Assembly (NCBI GenBank): GCA_036654095.1
Contig: JAVVSR010000002.1
Span: 62,001 to 126,000 of the forward strand
DNA: 64,000 nucleotides
Reading direction: 5' to 3'
DNA from: JAVVSR01 sp036654095
GTDB taxonomy: Bacteria > Bacillota > Clostridia > Christensenellales > CAG-917
Position numbers and translations under genes: made by a program. The notes beneath the pieces are model-generated. The model was not told where the DNA came from. It did no database searches and was given only the letters and a program-made list of their open reading frames with translations. Below are positions 1 to 8,126 of the stretch, one piece after another (the stretch's first letter is position 1; every line of letters starts with the position of its first letter).

Positions 1-2253
1 CAACTGCTCTGTCGTCGTGTTGGGCATCGCCACAATTTTTTGGATTTTTGCGCCTTCCGCGTTTGCAATCGCCCCTAAAGAGGCTTCTTGTAATGCAATA
101 GATTCAATTAAATCATTTATTTGTTGACGATAATTATTTGTAAAGATAAGTGTTGAAACGCTATTGCTTACGCTGTTTCCTGCTACTCCATTGGGATTAT
201 TAGGATTTACAGTAAATGCAAAATCCGCTTTTGCTACATTTACAATAGGGTTAGGATTAGGCATTGTCACAACTTTAATTTGATAAGTGATAGTTACCGT
301 TTCGCCAGGCAAAATAGCGTTTGTCAACGTGATTGCAGGTAGCGCGCCCGTGAAACCTACATTGCTAGCTAAAGAACCAGGTACTAAAACTGTTCCGTTT
401 GGAATCGGGTCGTTTATGACCACTTTATCCGCTGGAACGTTGCCTGTATTTGTAATCGCAATATTATACGTTATAACATCGCCAATATACCCTATGCTTT
501 CGCTAGCCGACTTAACGATAGACAGCTTTGCCGTTGAAACAGGGGTTTGAACAATATTGCTTGTTCCATTGGCTTTTTCACCATTAGGAATTGCGGGGTC
601 AACCGTATAAGCGTAATCCACATTCGCAATATTCGGAATTGGATTAATCGGAGGAGCTGAATTGCCTAGTTTGACCTTGAACGTAATGGTAACAGTCGCG
701 CCTGCAGCGATAGGATTTGTGAGTATAATAGCCGAAGTTGGGTCGCCTGTAAACGGCGCAGTTGCGGTTGTTGAACCGACAACATACGTTGTTCCGCCTG
801 GAATGACATCTGTTACGACAATGTTATTTGCCGCAACATTGCCCGTGTTTTTCAATGTCACGGTATAAGTTAAAGTGTCGCCAAACTGAGCAAACGGAGG
901 CGTTACGGATTTAGTAACATTACCCGCGGTAGTTAAATCTGCATAGTTTATTTGAGTGGAAACAGGATTAGTACTGCCCGACGTCCCCCCTGGGACAACT
1001 GCCGAAGCGATGTTTACAATAGGGTTATTAACAGGAGCCGTACTAGAAACCTGAACTTGATAGCTTGCAGTTACAGTGCTGTTTGCAGGCATAGTTAAAG
1101 TTAAGCCTGTCGCTGGAGTAGTGCCCGTATACGGAACGCTTACTGCAAGGTTCCCGATATAAGTTGTCCCCGCAGGTGTTGGGTCGTTAAACACCACGTT
1201 AGCAAGCGGATAGTTATTTGGATTTGTGCCACTAACGGTGTAAGTCAAAACGTCGCCGGGTTTTGCAAAGTTTTTATCGACGCTTTTTTTAAAGATTGGT
1301 GGCGCCGAGTTTAATATTGTATAGTTTACTATATCGCCAAGCGCAGGAGTAAAGCTGATTGGCAAGCTTCCGATTGGCGGAACGCTTCCGCCCGGAGTTA
1401 GATTGACTGCCGAGATTGTTTGAGTATATTCCGTTATCGGGCTAACACTACCCGGAGCCATAGTTTCTTTAATGGTGTAAGTGTTTCCAGCTAATCCATA
1501 AACAACCGCGCAGGGCGACTGTATTCCGTCAGCCGAACCGGTAGTTGTTATTTGATTATTAGGAGTACCCGCGATATCAATGACAAATTGGTCGGCTGAA
1601 TTAATTCGGTCACCAATATTTTTGCATACTTGAACTTTAGTCACCGCAAAACCAACCACTACGCCCTCTAAGCCGCCGGCAGTAATCAGTGTTAACGTTA
1701 ACTTTTTGGGGGATAAAGTGCTTAAAACGTAATCACCTGCAAAAGCCTGCGAGTTTCCCGTAATTGTTGCCGTTTGTGTTCCAAGGCCAGTTAGTGTCGG
1801 AGGAGTATTCCCAAGTAATGCAAATTGATTCCAAACACCACCGTCTGTCTTCCACTCCCAAGACTCTCCAATGTTTGTTTCTTCCGCGTCGGAAACTAAG
1901 GTTGTATAGTTGACAATAAGATTACCTTGCGGGTCTTTTACCACGATGTTTTTTATATCGATGATGGCTGGACTTAACGAACCAATTCTGCGATTTTGTA
2001 AAATAACATTTCCTATTGTCCCAGTATAGGCAGTATACCCGAAATTGCCAGTTATCGGCGCCGCCACAGCGTCAAATATCATTGAAGATGTCAACGGCGC
2101 GGAAATGTCGAAAGTGACTGTGCTACCATCATTAAGTGTTCCGGTAAGCCCCGTTAAGGTATCTCCCGGATTAAGTGTAAAATTTCCAAAATTAAACCAC
2201 CCGATTCCGCCTGCGCTTGGCCCAGAACCGGCATTTGCATAAGAAAATGACAT
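1..2253 (-). CDS. Large DUF11-repeat surface-type protein, 3' end beyond window
   Basis: An open frame of 751 codons runs off the left edge with no stop, so only the N-terminal part is seen. ATG at 2253 follows an AAGGAG site. The first ~100 residues are a Gly/Thr/Asn-rich beta domain beginning MSFSYANAGSGPSAGG. Next come a SpaA/prealbumin-like region with two Cys (about 1700-1480) and three DUF11-type repeats of about 105-110 residues (about 1310-985, 940-600 and 545-215), each with the NTGNV and DPIPNGT types of motif. The last visible part carries SIALQEASLGAIANAEG, which resembles the neighbouring small protein. There is no signal peptide, which is odd for such domains and fits a spore-surface protein assembled from the mother-cell cytoplasm. 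That role is inference. Family membership is fairly sure, function is not. Confidence 0.85.
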   Translation of the reverse strand, partial: MSFSYANAGSGPSAGGIGWFNFGNFTLNPGDTLTGLTGTLNDGSTVTFDISAPLTSSMIFDAVAAPITGNFGYTAYTGTIGNVILQNRRIGSLSPAIIDIKNIVVKDPQGNLIVNYTTLVSDAEETNIGESWEWKTDGGVWNQFALLGNTPPTLTGLGTQTATITGNSQAFAGDYVLSTLSPKKLTLTLITAGGLEGVVVGFAVTKVQVCKNIGDRINSADQFVIDIAGTPNNQITTTGSADGIQSPCAVVYGLAGNTYTIKETMAPGSVSPITEYTQTISAVNLTPGGSVPPIGSLPISFTPALGDIVNYTILNSAPPIFKKSVDKNFAKPGDVLTYTVSGTNPNNYPLANVVFNDPTPAGTTYIGNLAVSVPYTGTTPATGLTLTMPANSTVTASYQVQVSSTAPVNNPIVNIASAVVPGGTSGSTNPVSTQINYADLTTAGNVTKSVTPPFAQFGDTLTYTVTLKNTGNVAANNIVVTDVIPGGTTYVVGSTTATAPFTGDPTSAIILTNPIAAGATVTITFKVKLGNSAPPINPIPNIANVDYAYTVDPAIPNGEKANGTSNIVQTPVSTAKLSIVKSASESIGYIGDVITYNIAITNTGNVPADKVVINDPIPNGTVLVPGSLASNVGFTGALPAITLTNAILPGETVTITYQIKVVTMPNPNPIVNVAKADFAFTVNPNNPNGVAGNSVSNSVSTLIFTNNYRQQINDLIESIALQEASLGAIANAEGAKIQKIVAMPNTTTEQL

Positions 2254-2295
2254 AATTATTTTTTCTCCTTTATTGTTTTTTCGTTGTCCGCAAAA

Positions 2296-2568
2296 CTATT
2301 GACATATTGTTTCTTTAAACATATCAAGTTTTGCTTGTAGTTGCATTTCAAGCCTCGAAATTGCCGAGATTGTGTTTTTTACCGATTCATTGATTTTAAG
2401 CATATCCTCTGCCGTGGCGCTACTGTTATTGACAACAACCGCTATTTTTTCACTCTCCGCATTCAAAATATGCGCAAAAGCGGCTTCCTCTGTTGCGATT
2501 GACGAAATAATGTCGCCAACTGCCTCGCCACGTGTGATTGTACCGGGCTTTATTACTGGCATTCCCAT
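2296..2568 (-). CDS. Small protein with EEAAFAHILNAE motif, partner of the surface protein
   Basis: 90 residues from the ATG at 2568, which sits ten bases after an AAAGGAG site. An upstream in-frame ATG at 2616 has no such site. The protein has no signal peptide or membrane segment. After a short Pro/Gly start it contains SIATEEAAFAHILNAESEKI, followed by a helical, probably coiled-coil tail. The same motif type appears near the visible C-terminus of the next gene, 42 bases downstream in the same orientation. Similar short helical motifs occur in many Firmicutes proteins next to repeat-rich or collagen-like surface proteins; I do not know their function. The pair probably forms one operon and may assemble together (inference). 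Confidence 0.7.
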   Translation of the reverse strand: MGMPVIKPGTITRGEAVGDIISSIATEEAAFAHILNAESEKIAVVVNNSSATAEDMLKINESVKNTISAISRLEMQLQAKLDMFKETICQ

Positions 2569-2614
2569 ATTGATTTTTCTCCTTTTAGGTTTTTCACAAT
2601 TATGAAAAAAACGC

Positions 2615-2720
2615 AAAAAAATAGCTTTTTTAAAAAAAAGCTATCTCCTTATCTCTAAAATAAATTAGACAGCTTTATTTTCATAACTATGTATTACTTA
2701 AAGCCGTCTTATATATTATA
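2615..2720 (-). promoter_or_regulatory. Structured leader with terminator-like hairpin upstream of the small gene
   Basis: A TATAAT -10 (2715-2720) has no good -35. Just downstream is an 11-bp stem with one G-U pair (2699-2709 with 2667-2677, 21-nt loop), then an 11-bp hairpin ATAGCTTTTTT/AAAAAAGCTAT (2621-2644) followed by six U (2615-2620). The hairpin would terminate transcription 47 bases before the start codon at 2568. It may be an attenuator, or simply the terminator of the upstream sigma operon. Confidence 0.4.
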
Positions 2721-3070
2721 TGCTATCTCAACTATTCGTGATAAAATTTTATATTGACCTCTATTTATATTTTTTAACATTAAATAGCGCTAGATGTAAA
2801 GATAAAAAATAACACTTAACATTTTTCGAGCGTACCTTCTCGTCAGTTTCGAGGTCAAATTTCTCGGTATCTATTTCGTATTGCATTTTCTCAGATATAT
2901 GGTTTTTAAAATGCTCATATTATTTTGCCGATAATTCATTTTGCCGTTTGTAAAACATCACTATCCCTTCCATTTTTTCAATAATTTGTGTCCGCATTTA
3001 GAACAAACTGCATTGTTAATAAATCTGTCAAGAAATTTATAACAAAATTAAAAAATTCTATATTAACTGC

Positions 3071-3112
3071 AAAACTGCAACTTGTCAACTTGAAGTTGCA
3101 ACTTGCAGTTTT
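3071..3112 (-). terminator. Nested inverted repeat, probable terminator of the sigma/anti-sigma operon
   Basis: Outer arms AAAACTGCAA (3071-3080) and TTGCAGTTTT (3103-3112) pair perfectly. The inner arms CAACTT and AAGTTG (3086-3098) form the tip. It lies about 110 bases after the stop of the anti-sigma gene and ends in four U on the minus strand. Confidence 0.5.
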
Positions 3113-3222
3113 ATACAAATTTATTGGTATTTATCTTTATATTTGACTTTAGCTAGCTTTTGCGGAAGTAGCAACTTTCAAAATTCTTTCTCGTTGCGTA
3201 TATGCCATTGCTATTAACTATC

Positions 3223-3957
3223 CTATTTTGTTAATTCCTTTAAAAGTTTTTGCAAGTCTTTAATACTATAATCTTTTAGAGAAGCTATCGTATATGATGA
3301 ATCGGCGGCAATAATGGATTCAATAAGTTTCAACTTTGCAGGCGAAATGCCTTGTTGGGTTGCCTTTTCATTATCTTTTTTGTTGCCAGTTTCTTTATCT
3401 ACCTTACATTTTATCCCCTTGCTATCAAAAAACCGACTGGCGCGCTTGTTTAATTTTTCCATTTGCCTATCCGCTTTTTTCAAATCCTTATTGTAGATAC
3501 TAAGCATAATTTCGTTATTGTCGCTTGCGCTATCAATATAGTTTTGCTCAACAGCTAGTTCCAAAATACGCTCTACGGCATCTTCTAGATTTAATCCATT
3601 TAGTGATTGACCCGCAAGTAATGTTTCGGCATCTGCGTTTTTAGCACTTGCGCTTTTAACCTTGCCCGTTCTATTAAGAGTTAGCTCAATGCTTGGATTG
3701 ATGTCTATATATACAATACTATCATCGGCTCTGAAATAAAAATGTCCACCCGTTAATATACCAAAAAGAAAAACAAACGTGGCTAGTACGGCAGTGACAA
3801 ATATTTTCGTCCTATTTGGATTATTATGACGCTTAAGCGCAATCACGTCAGATTCGATTGGTTGCGTTATATTACTTGCAATAACTTTGTCTAAAACATT
3901 CGGAACAAATTTATCGCTGGATTTTATTAACATTTTTTCTATTTCGCGTTTTTTCAT
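3223..3957 (-). CDS. RsgI-like membrane anti-sigma factor
   Basis: 244 residues. About 50 cytoplasmic N-terminal residues should bind the sigma factor. One membrane helix follows (about 51-70), then an extracellular RsgI middle domain with the hallmark VYIDINPSIELTLNRTGKV (about 82-100) and an Asn-Ala-Asp-Ala-Glu segment. The tail (about 170-244) is Lys-rich and helical. Its start overlaps the sigma gene stop by four bases (ATGA) and follows AAAGGAGG, so the two are translationally coupled. In known RsgI proteins the extracellular part senses polysaccharide or is cleaved to free SigI-type sigma factors; the ligand here is unknown. The lipoprotein gene at the head of the operon is a paralogue of the extracellular part. 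Confidence 0.85.
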   Translation of the reverse strand: MKKREIEKMLIKSSDKFVPNVLDKVIASNITQPIESDVIALKRHNNPNRTKIFVTAVLATFVFLFGILTGGHFYFRADDSIVYIDINPSIELTLNRTGKVKSASAKNADAETLLAGQSLNGLNLEDAVERILELAVEQNYIDSASDNNEIMLSIYNKDLKKADRQMEKLNKRASRFFDSKGIKCKVDKETGNKKDNEKATQQGISPAKLKLIESIIAADSSYTIASLKDYSIKDLQKLLKELTK

Positions 3958-4478
3958 TGTTCCTCCTTTATAGCTTTTCTTAGTTTTTTTAAAGCATTGT
4001 TATATTGCCAACGCACGGTTGCCGAAGATTTATCCAATATTGCGGCTATTTCTACCAGTTTTATTTCGCCAATTGTGTGCATTAACACGATACCACTTTC
4101 ATTTTCATCTAGTGTTTTAAGTGTCAGCTGAATGATTCCGCTTTCATCATTAGCTTTTAATTCATAATCTCCACCTATATAGTCATGTTCGCTAAAGTCC
4201 ACAAAGCATTCTTGCTTTCGTTTTTTATAAATGTTGAAGGCCAAATTACGTGAAATCGCATGTATCCAAGCTCTTGCATTTGTTCCATCGTTGTATTGAC
4301 TGGCGGCACTTTGGATTTTTAAATAAGTTTCTTGCATGACATCTTCAGCCGTGGCATAATCTCGTAAAATCGTGAACGCTATGGCAAAAACAGATTTTTT
4401 AGTCGATTCATAAATGGCAACTAAAGCGGAGTTTTCGCCCCGCTTTAATTGTTGCATTTGTTGGTTCAAATCTGCCAC
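3954..4478 (-). CDS. ECF-type RNA polymerase sigma factor
   Basis: 174 residues with sigma region 2 (about 25-90, including RDYATAEDVMQETYLKI) and region 4 (about 115-170, with LVEIAAILDKSSATVRWQY as the helix-turn-helix). This two-domain form with no region 1 or 3 is typical of ECF or SigI-like sigma factors. The start is GTG at 4478, four bases after AAAGGAGG. The gene sits between an RsgI-like lipoprotein and an RsgI-like anti-sigma factor in one operon, so it should be held inactive by the latter and respond to an envelope signal. Its regulon is unknown. Confidence 0.92.
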   Translation of the reverse strand: MADLNQQMQQLKRGENSALVAIYESTKKSVFAIAFTILRDYATAEDVMQETYLKIQSAASQYNDGTNARAWIHAISRNLAFNIYKKRKQECFVDFSEHDYIGGDYELKANDESGIIQLTLKTLDENESGIVLMHTIGEIKLVEIAAILDKSSATVRWQYNNALKKLRKAIKEEQ

Positions 4479-4525
4479 ATTGCCTCCTTTGCAAGCTTAA
4501 TAATATTAAATCGTTCCTTTGCTTA

Positions 4526-5527
4526 TTAAGCTCCCTTTCTCCAATTTTGAATATCCTCTTTTACTTTCTTTTCGTTTTTCTTGAACCCCTCTCTATGTGA
4601 TTCAATTTTATCCTTATTTTTCTCTATCTTTTCAATCTTGTCTGCTTTTTGTTGTTCCTTGAGCGCAGTGGTATCAGCTTTTGCTTTTTCCATCAACACT
4701 TTTAGTTCCGCTTCATATAGCGGCTTAAGTTCTGCAATTCTAGCAATTTTAAGCGCCAAAGTGCTTTCCAAAACTGCTTTTTCATCAGCAGCCCCCGTAA
4801 ATGCGGCTATCTGTGCTTTTAATAAGGAAACTTCCTCATCTAAGGTAAAAAGTTCTGCGTATGTTACTTTTAGCGCCGCTTTGTCTATTTTTAATTGGGC
4901 TTTGATTGCGTGGCTTAAATCGCCCTTGCCGTGACTGGCCTTAATAAGTTTAACTAGTTCGTTTATAGGCATTGCTTTAAGCTGTTCTAATGTCATAGTT
5001 GGGTTCATATCAATAGCGCGTAATATCATTTTCATATGTCCCACTGATACGCCAAGCTGCGCCGCTTGAACGCCATATTCCTCTAGCGTTGCCTTTGAAA
5101 CCTTGCCAAAAATTCCATTGTTGTCAAAATAACGATTTAGACGAGTTTCCAAAGTGTTTTCCATTTTAGTTTTCTTATTTGAATCCTCATTAATAACAGT
5201 CAATTCAACTTCCGTTTCATTTGCGTCAACATCAATGTAACCTGCTTCTGCACTAAGGCTAACTACTTGTTCCGCTGCGGCTTCGATATCCATACCCTCG
5301 AAATTGGTTTCTGCGAGTAAAACTTCCGCGTCAGCATTGACTGGCTTAACCGATAAAACTTTGTTGTCGCCACTTACCGTAAATTCCACTTCAGGATTTA
5401 TAGACAGTGAAACATAGGTCACAGCTTCTGCTCTGTTTGGCTTGCCATTCGCGCAAGCGGCAAATGTTCCTATCGCCATGCACAAAATAATTGCAGTTGC
5501 GCCGAGTCTTAACATATCTTTTTTCAT
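4526..5527 (-). CDS. RsgI-domain lipoprotein with coiled-coil tail
   Basis: 333 residues. The signal peptide ends in a lipobox-like FAAC (Cys 25). Residues about 38-70 (YVSLSINPEVEFTVSGDNKV) match the RsgI middle domain of the anti-sigma factor two genes on. The similarity continues through a LNRYFDNNGIFGKV segment and a helical LEQLKAMPINELVKLIK segment. From about 200 the protein is Lys/Glu/Ala-rich, predicted coiled coil. It lacks the cytoplasmic anti-sigma part and the membrane helix, so it looks like a free, lipid-anchored copy of the sensor domain. AAGGAGG precedes ATG 5527, and it is the first gene of the operon. A competing decoy, co-sensor or wall-binding role is inference. Confidence 0.8.
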   Translation of the reverse strand: MKKDMLRLGATAIILCMAIGTFAACANGKPNRAEAVTYVSLSINPEVEFTVSGDNKVLSVKPVNADAEVLLAETNFEGMDIEAAAEQVVSLSAEAGYIDVDANETEVELTVINEDSNKKTKMENTLETRLNRYFDNNGIFGKVSKATLEEYGVQAAQLGVSVGHMKMILRAIDMNPTMTLEQLKAMPINELVKLIKASHGKGDLSHAIKAQLKIDKAALKVTYAELFTLDEEVSLLKAQIAAFTGAADEKAVLESTLALKIARIAELKPLYEAELKVLMEKAKADTTALKEQQKADKIEKIEKNKDKIESHREGFKKNEKKVKEDIQNWRKGA

Positions 5528-5652
5528 TTTTAAAGTCCTCCTTGCGGAAGCATTTTCTGCTCCCTTTACCTATATAACAAACAAGGACTATCTTTCGTTT
5601 GATTTTTGCAAAAAAATTTTATCGTTTATGAAATTGACAATTTGGTTAATAT

Positions 5653-5682
5653 GTTATAGCATAAGCCAGCATTAAAATACAA
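5653..5682 (-). promoter_or_regulatory. Sigma-A promoter of the RsgI/sigma operon
   Basis: Minus-strand TTGTAT (5677-5682), an 18-base spacer ending in TGC, then TATAAC (5653-5658). Expected start near 5645, giving a leader of about 120 bases. A second, ECF-type promoter may exist but I cannot identify it. Confidence 0.5.
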
Positions 5683-5773
5683 GAAAACTAAATATTAAAA
5701 CAAGCAAAACTCAAATAATTAACTACCTTTTAACGGTTCAAATATCCACAAAGTAAACTAATATTACAACCCA

Positions 5774-6148
5774 CTATCTTGTTCCGCTGTCAATATCGAG
5801 CTTTATTCTTTTTACTAAGGAATGTTTATCTGCAATTAGAGAGAACGATTTTATCAAACAGTCGTTAGTATCGAGTGAGGATAAAATGGAATCAATGATA
5901 CTTTGTTCGCGCATCACCCAACAAAAAATAATATATTCATATTGGGAACACTTTAAAAATTGGTTTAACTGAAAACAGATATTTTCCATAACCATAGTCT
6001 TAGTTTCCTCGTTAACAACGAAAGGTTGCATATCCCAACACCAATCTCCATCAAGAAAAACATTGCGAGGTAATATTTTTTGTAGTTCTCTACAAGTGGT
6101 TGTTTTCCCAACACCTATTGTACCACTTATCATAATTAATGTTTTCAT
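5774..6148 (-). pseudogene. P-loop nucleotide kinase, 3'-truncated
   Basis: 124 residues beginning MKTLIMISGTIGVGKTTTC, with the Walker A motif GTIGVGKTT (about 9-17) and a typical (D/N)GDW-type substrate segment (FLDGDWCWDMQPF). The frame stops just after IDSGTR, where relatives usually continue for some 40-50 residues with an arginine-rich lid and a final helix. The bases downstream to 5528 do not restore such a sequence in any frame. The ribosome binding site is weak (GGTGG). It is either a decayed gene or a short variant without the lid. I recognise the AAA_33/gluconate-kinase-like fold but no specific substrate. Confidence 0.55.
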
Positions 6149-6189
6149 TTATTACACCACCAACATAAACAATCTTCACTACAAATTCA

Positions 6190-7695
6190 CTATTTCCTTG
6201 ACATCAACACCATGCACTCGACGTGCTTAGTTTGAGGAAACATGTCGAACGGAATGACAACTTCCACGTCGTAAGATTTTGCAAGTATTGTTAAATCTCT
6301 CGCAAGAGTTGCAGGATTACACGATATATAAATTATTTTGCTGATTGCACTATTTGATTGTATAATTGCATTCAATACCGCTTCGTCACATCCCTTACGC
6401 GGAGGGTCTAAAACCACCGCTATATTAGGAATTTTATGAACATAATTATTACTATTAGCAGATAAAAGAATGTCATTTTGAATAGACAAATTATCTAATT
6501 TATTTTTGTTAAGATTATCGCATATAATATTATTTTTATTATTAATTTCGCCTTTATTGATACAATTATACATTTCAAGTATGTTTTTTGTCAATAGCGG
6601 TAATTGTGCAGCCGCATCGCCACATATATTTTTAACACTTTTTGTCAAGTTATTTAGTTGCATAAGTGAATTGGCATTTCGCGTTGCGTCCTCAACAATT
6701 TCAATGCCGTAGACGCAAGGATAATAACTTGATTTAATGTGATTTGCCAACATTGCGCTTAAGATACCTACCCCGGAATATACATCAAACACCACATCAA
6801 TGCCTTCAAGCTTAAGTAGAGTTTCGGCATAAATTTTGTCACGAATTTCATCATTTACTTGTAAAAATGACAGTGGTGATAGCGGCAAATTAACACCTGC
6901 TATGTTAAGTGTTTTTTCTTGACCATAGATAAGCCGAATTGTGTCGCCAAAAATAACATTCGTATTACGTTTATTTATACTAATGTAAAGATTGAAATCA
7001 AAAAGTTGTTTTAGCGCCGAAATAAGCGCTTCGGAATTTGGCAAGTTATCGCCATTTATAACCAATGTAATACACAAAAAATTATCAACAAAACGAACCA
7101 CAAGGTGGCGCAAAAGCCCCTTCCCTGTTATGTCTGAATAAGCTGACAGTTTCGACGTACCGTATTTCCCGTTAGCCCATTCAAGTAAAACTTTAATAAT
7201 TTTTTTTGCCCAATTTCCATGAAGTAAGCAATCATTTATTTCAACTATTTCGTGTGAGGATTTTTTATAGAAACCCGCTACAATTTTGCCGTCAATCTCG
7301 CCGATAGGAAGCTGTAATTTGTTGCGATAAAAAAACTTTTCCCCACAAACCACGGGCGCACATTCCACATTATTTAGCCCGACTTTATGCAAACAATTTT
7401 GTACTTGTTCACGCTTGAAGTCAGACTGCTCAACCGCATTTATATGTTGCAAGTCACAACCGCCACATATTCCAAAATACTCACATTTGGGGGTTACTCG
7501 CAATTCTGACGCGCGCATAACTTTGATAAGTTCGGCAAAGGCTAAGTTCTTTTTTATATGTACAATTTTAATTTTTGCCAAATCGCCAATAACAGCCATC
7601 GGAATAAAAACAACCATTCCGTTCACCTTTGCGACGCCTTCGCCATCCATACCCAAACTCACAACTTCTACAATTAAATTATCACCTATATTCAT
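6190..7695 (-). CDS. 23S rRNA (uracil-C5)-methyltransferase, TrmA/RlmCD family
   Basis: 501 residues. The N-terminal TRAM domain (about 1-55) binds RNA. The iron-sulfur motif CEYFGICGGC (about 70-80) with a fourth Cys in INDCLLH holds a [4Fe-4S] cluster. The SAM domain contains DVYSGVGILSAMLA. The catalytic loop YISCNPATLARD carries the nucleophile near residue 459, and the last helix has HVEC with the general-base Glu. The family makes 5-methyluridine in rRNA (RlmC/RlmD/RlmCD) or tRNA; the cluster motif favours rRNA. An Asn/Lys/Ile-rich insertion of about 50 residues (about 373-424) splits the SAM domain before LDPPRKGC. No clear ribosome binding site is seen before ATG 7695. Confidence 0.9.
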   Translation of the reverse strand: MNIGDNLIVEVVSLGMDGEGVAKVNGMVVFIPMAVIGDLAKIKIVHIKKNLAFAELIKVMRASELRVTPKCEYFGICGGCDLQHINAVEQSDFKREQVQNCLHKVGLNNVECAPVVCGEKFFYRNKLQLPIGEIDGKIVAGFYKKSSHEIVEINDCLLHGNWAKKIIKVLLEWANGKYGTSKLSAYSDITGKGLLRHLVVRFVDNFLCITLVINGDNLPNSEALISALKQLFDFNLYISINKRNTNVIFGDTIRLIYGQEKTLNIAGVNLPLSPLSFLQVNDEIRDKIYAETLLKLEGIDVVFDVYSGVGILSAMLANHIKSSYYPCVYGIEIVEDATRNANSLMQLNNLTKSVKNICGDAAAQLPLLTKNILEMYNCINKGEINNKNNIICDNLNKNKLDNLSIQNDILLSANSNNYVHKIPNIAVVLDPPRKGCDEAVLNAIIQSNSAISKIIYISCNPATLARDLTILAKSYDVEVVIPFDMFPQTKHVECMVLMSRK

Positions 7696-7888
7696 AAGGA
7701 TATTGTAGCAAAACGATAGACATTATGCAACTACATTTAATAATTAGGCATTTAATTATTAAATTAAACAATATAAATCTTAAAAACAATCTATTTGCTG
7801 TTTGCATATTTAACCAATAACTGCAATTACAAAAAAATTTAGACGTTACTTAAATATTGCCCTTCAAAATCGAATTTATAGTATATAA

Positions 7889-7930
7889 CAAAAAAACACA
7901 AGCTCCCTTTTATGAGTTTGTGTTTTTTTA
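7889..7930 (-). terminator. Terminator of tRNA-Leu
   Basis: Eleven-bp stem with one mismatch, AACACAA-CTC against GAG-TTGTGTT, flanked by runs of A and T on both sides. It lies just past the tRNA 3' end and can work on either strand. Confidence 0.75.
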
Positions 7931-7932
7931 AT

Positions 7933-8019
7933 TGGTGCGGACAACAGGACTTGAACCTGCACAAAGTTGCCCTCATAAGAACCTGAATCTTACGCGTCTG
8001 CCAATTCCGCCATGTCCGC
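7933..8019 (-). tRNA. tRNA-Leu (anticodon CAG)
   Basis: 87 nt including an encoded CCA end. Acceptor stem GCGGACA/TGTCCGC, anticodon stem TAAGA/TCTTA with loop TTCAGGT, the long variable arm of leucine tRNAs, and T arm GCAGG/CCTGT with TTCAAGT. It has its own promoter and terminator. Confidence 0.95.
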
Positions 8020-8031
8020 AAATGTAGTGTG

Positions 8032-8060
8032 ATAATACAATTTTATGCAAAAAAAGTCAA
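8032..8060 (-). promoter_or_regulatory. Sigma-A promoter of tRNA-Leu
   Basis: Minus-strand TTGACT (8055-8060), 17-base spacer, TATTAT (8032-8037), twelve bases before the tRNA 5' end. Confidence 0.75.
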
Positions 8061-8126
8061 GTAATTATTTATAATTAAGAATTTTTAACTACATTTAAAA
8101 ATTTTTTATATCGCAATCCATTAGAA

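Larger units (their letters stand above)
2569..3222. other. Gene-free AT-rich stretch
   Basis: Besides the leader above and the inverted repeat at 3071-3112, this holds only a possible decayed reading frame on the minus strand: codons near 2961-3040 read CSKCGHKLLKKW before a stop, and codons near 2815-2900 look protein-like. There is no intact start-to-stop frame, so I do not call a gene. Confidence 0.5.

Noticed and set aside
2815..3040. Minus-strand protein-like codons including CSKCGHKLLKKW
   Set aside because: Interrupted by stops and without a start or ribosome site. At most a decayed gene fragment; too short to name a family.
4581..4934. Plus-strand frame of 117 Ser-rich codons
   Set aside because: Exact antisense of the coiled-coil part of the RsgI-like lipoprotein, a normal shadow of Lys/Glu/Ala-rich codons.
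7839..8021. Minus-strand frame of 60 codons over tRNA-Leu
   Set aside because: Covers the tRNA and its terminator; the encoded peptide is a by-product of the tRNA sequence.
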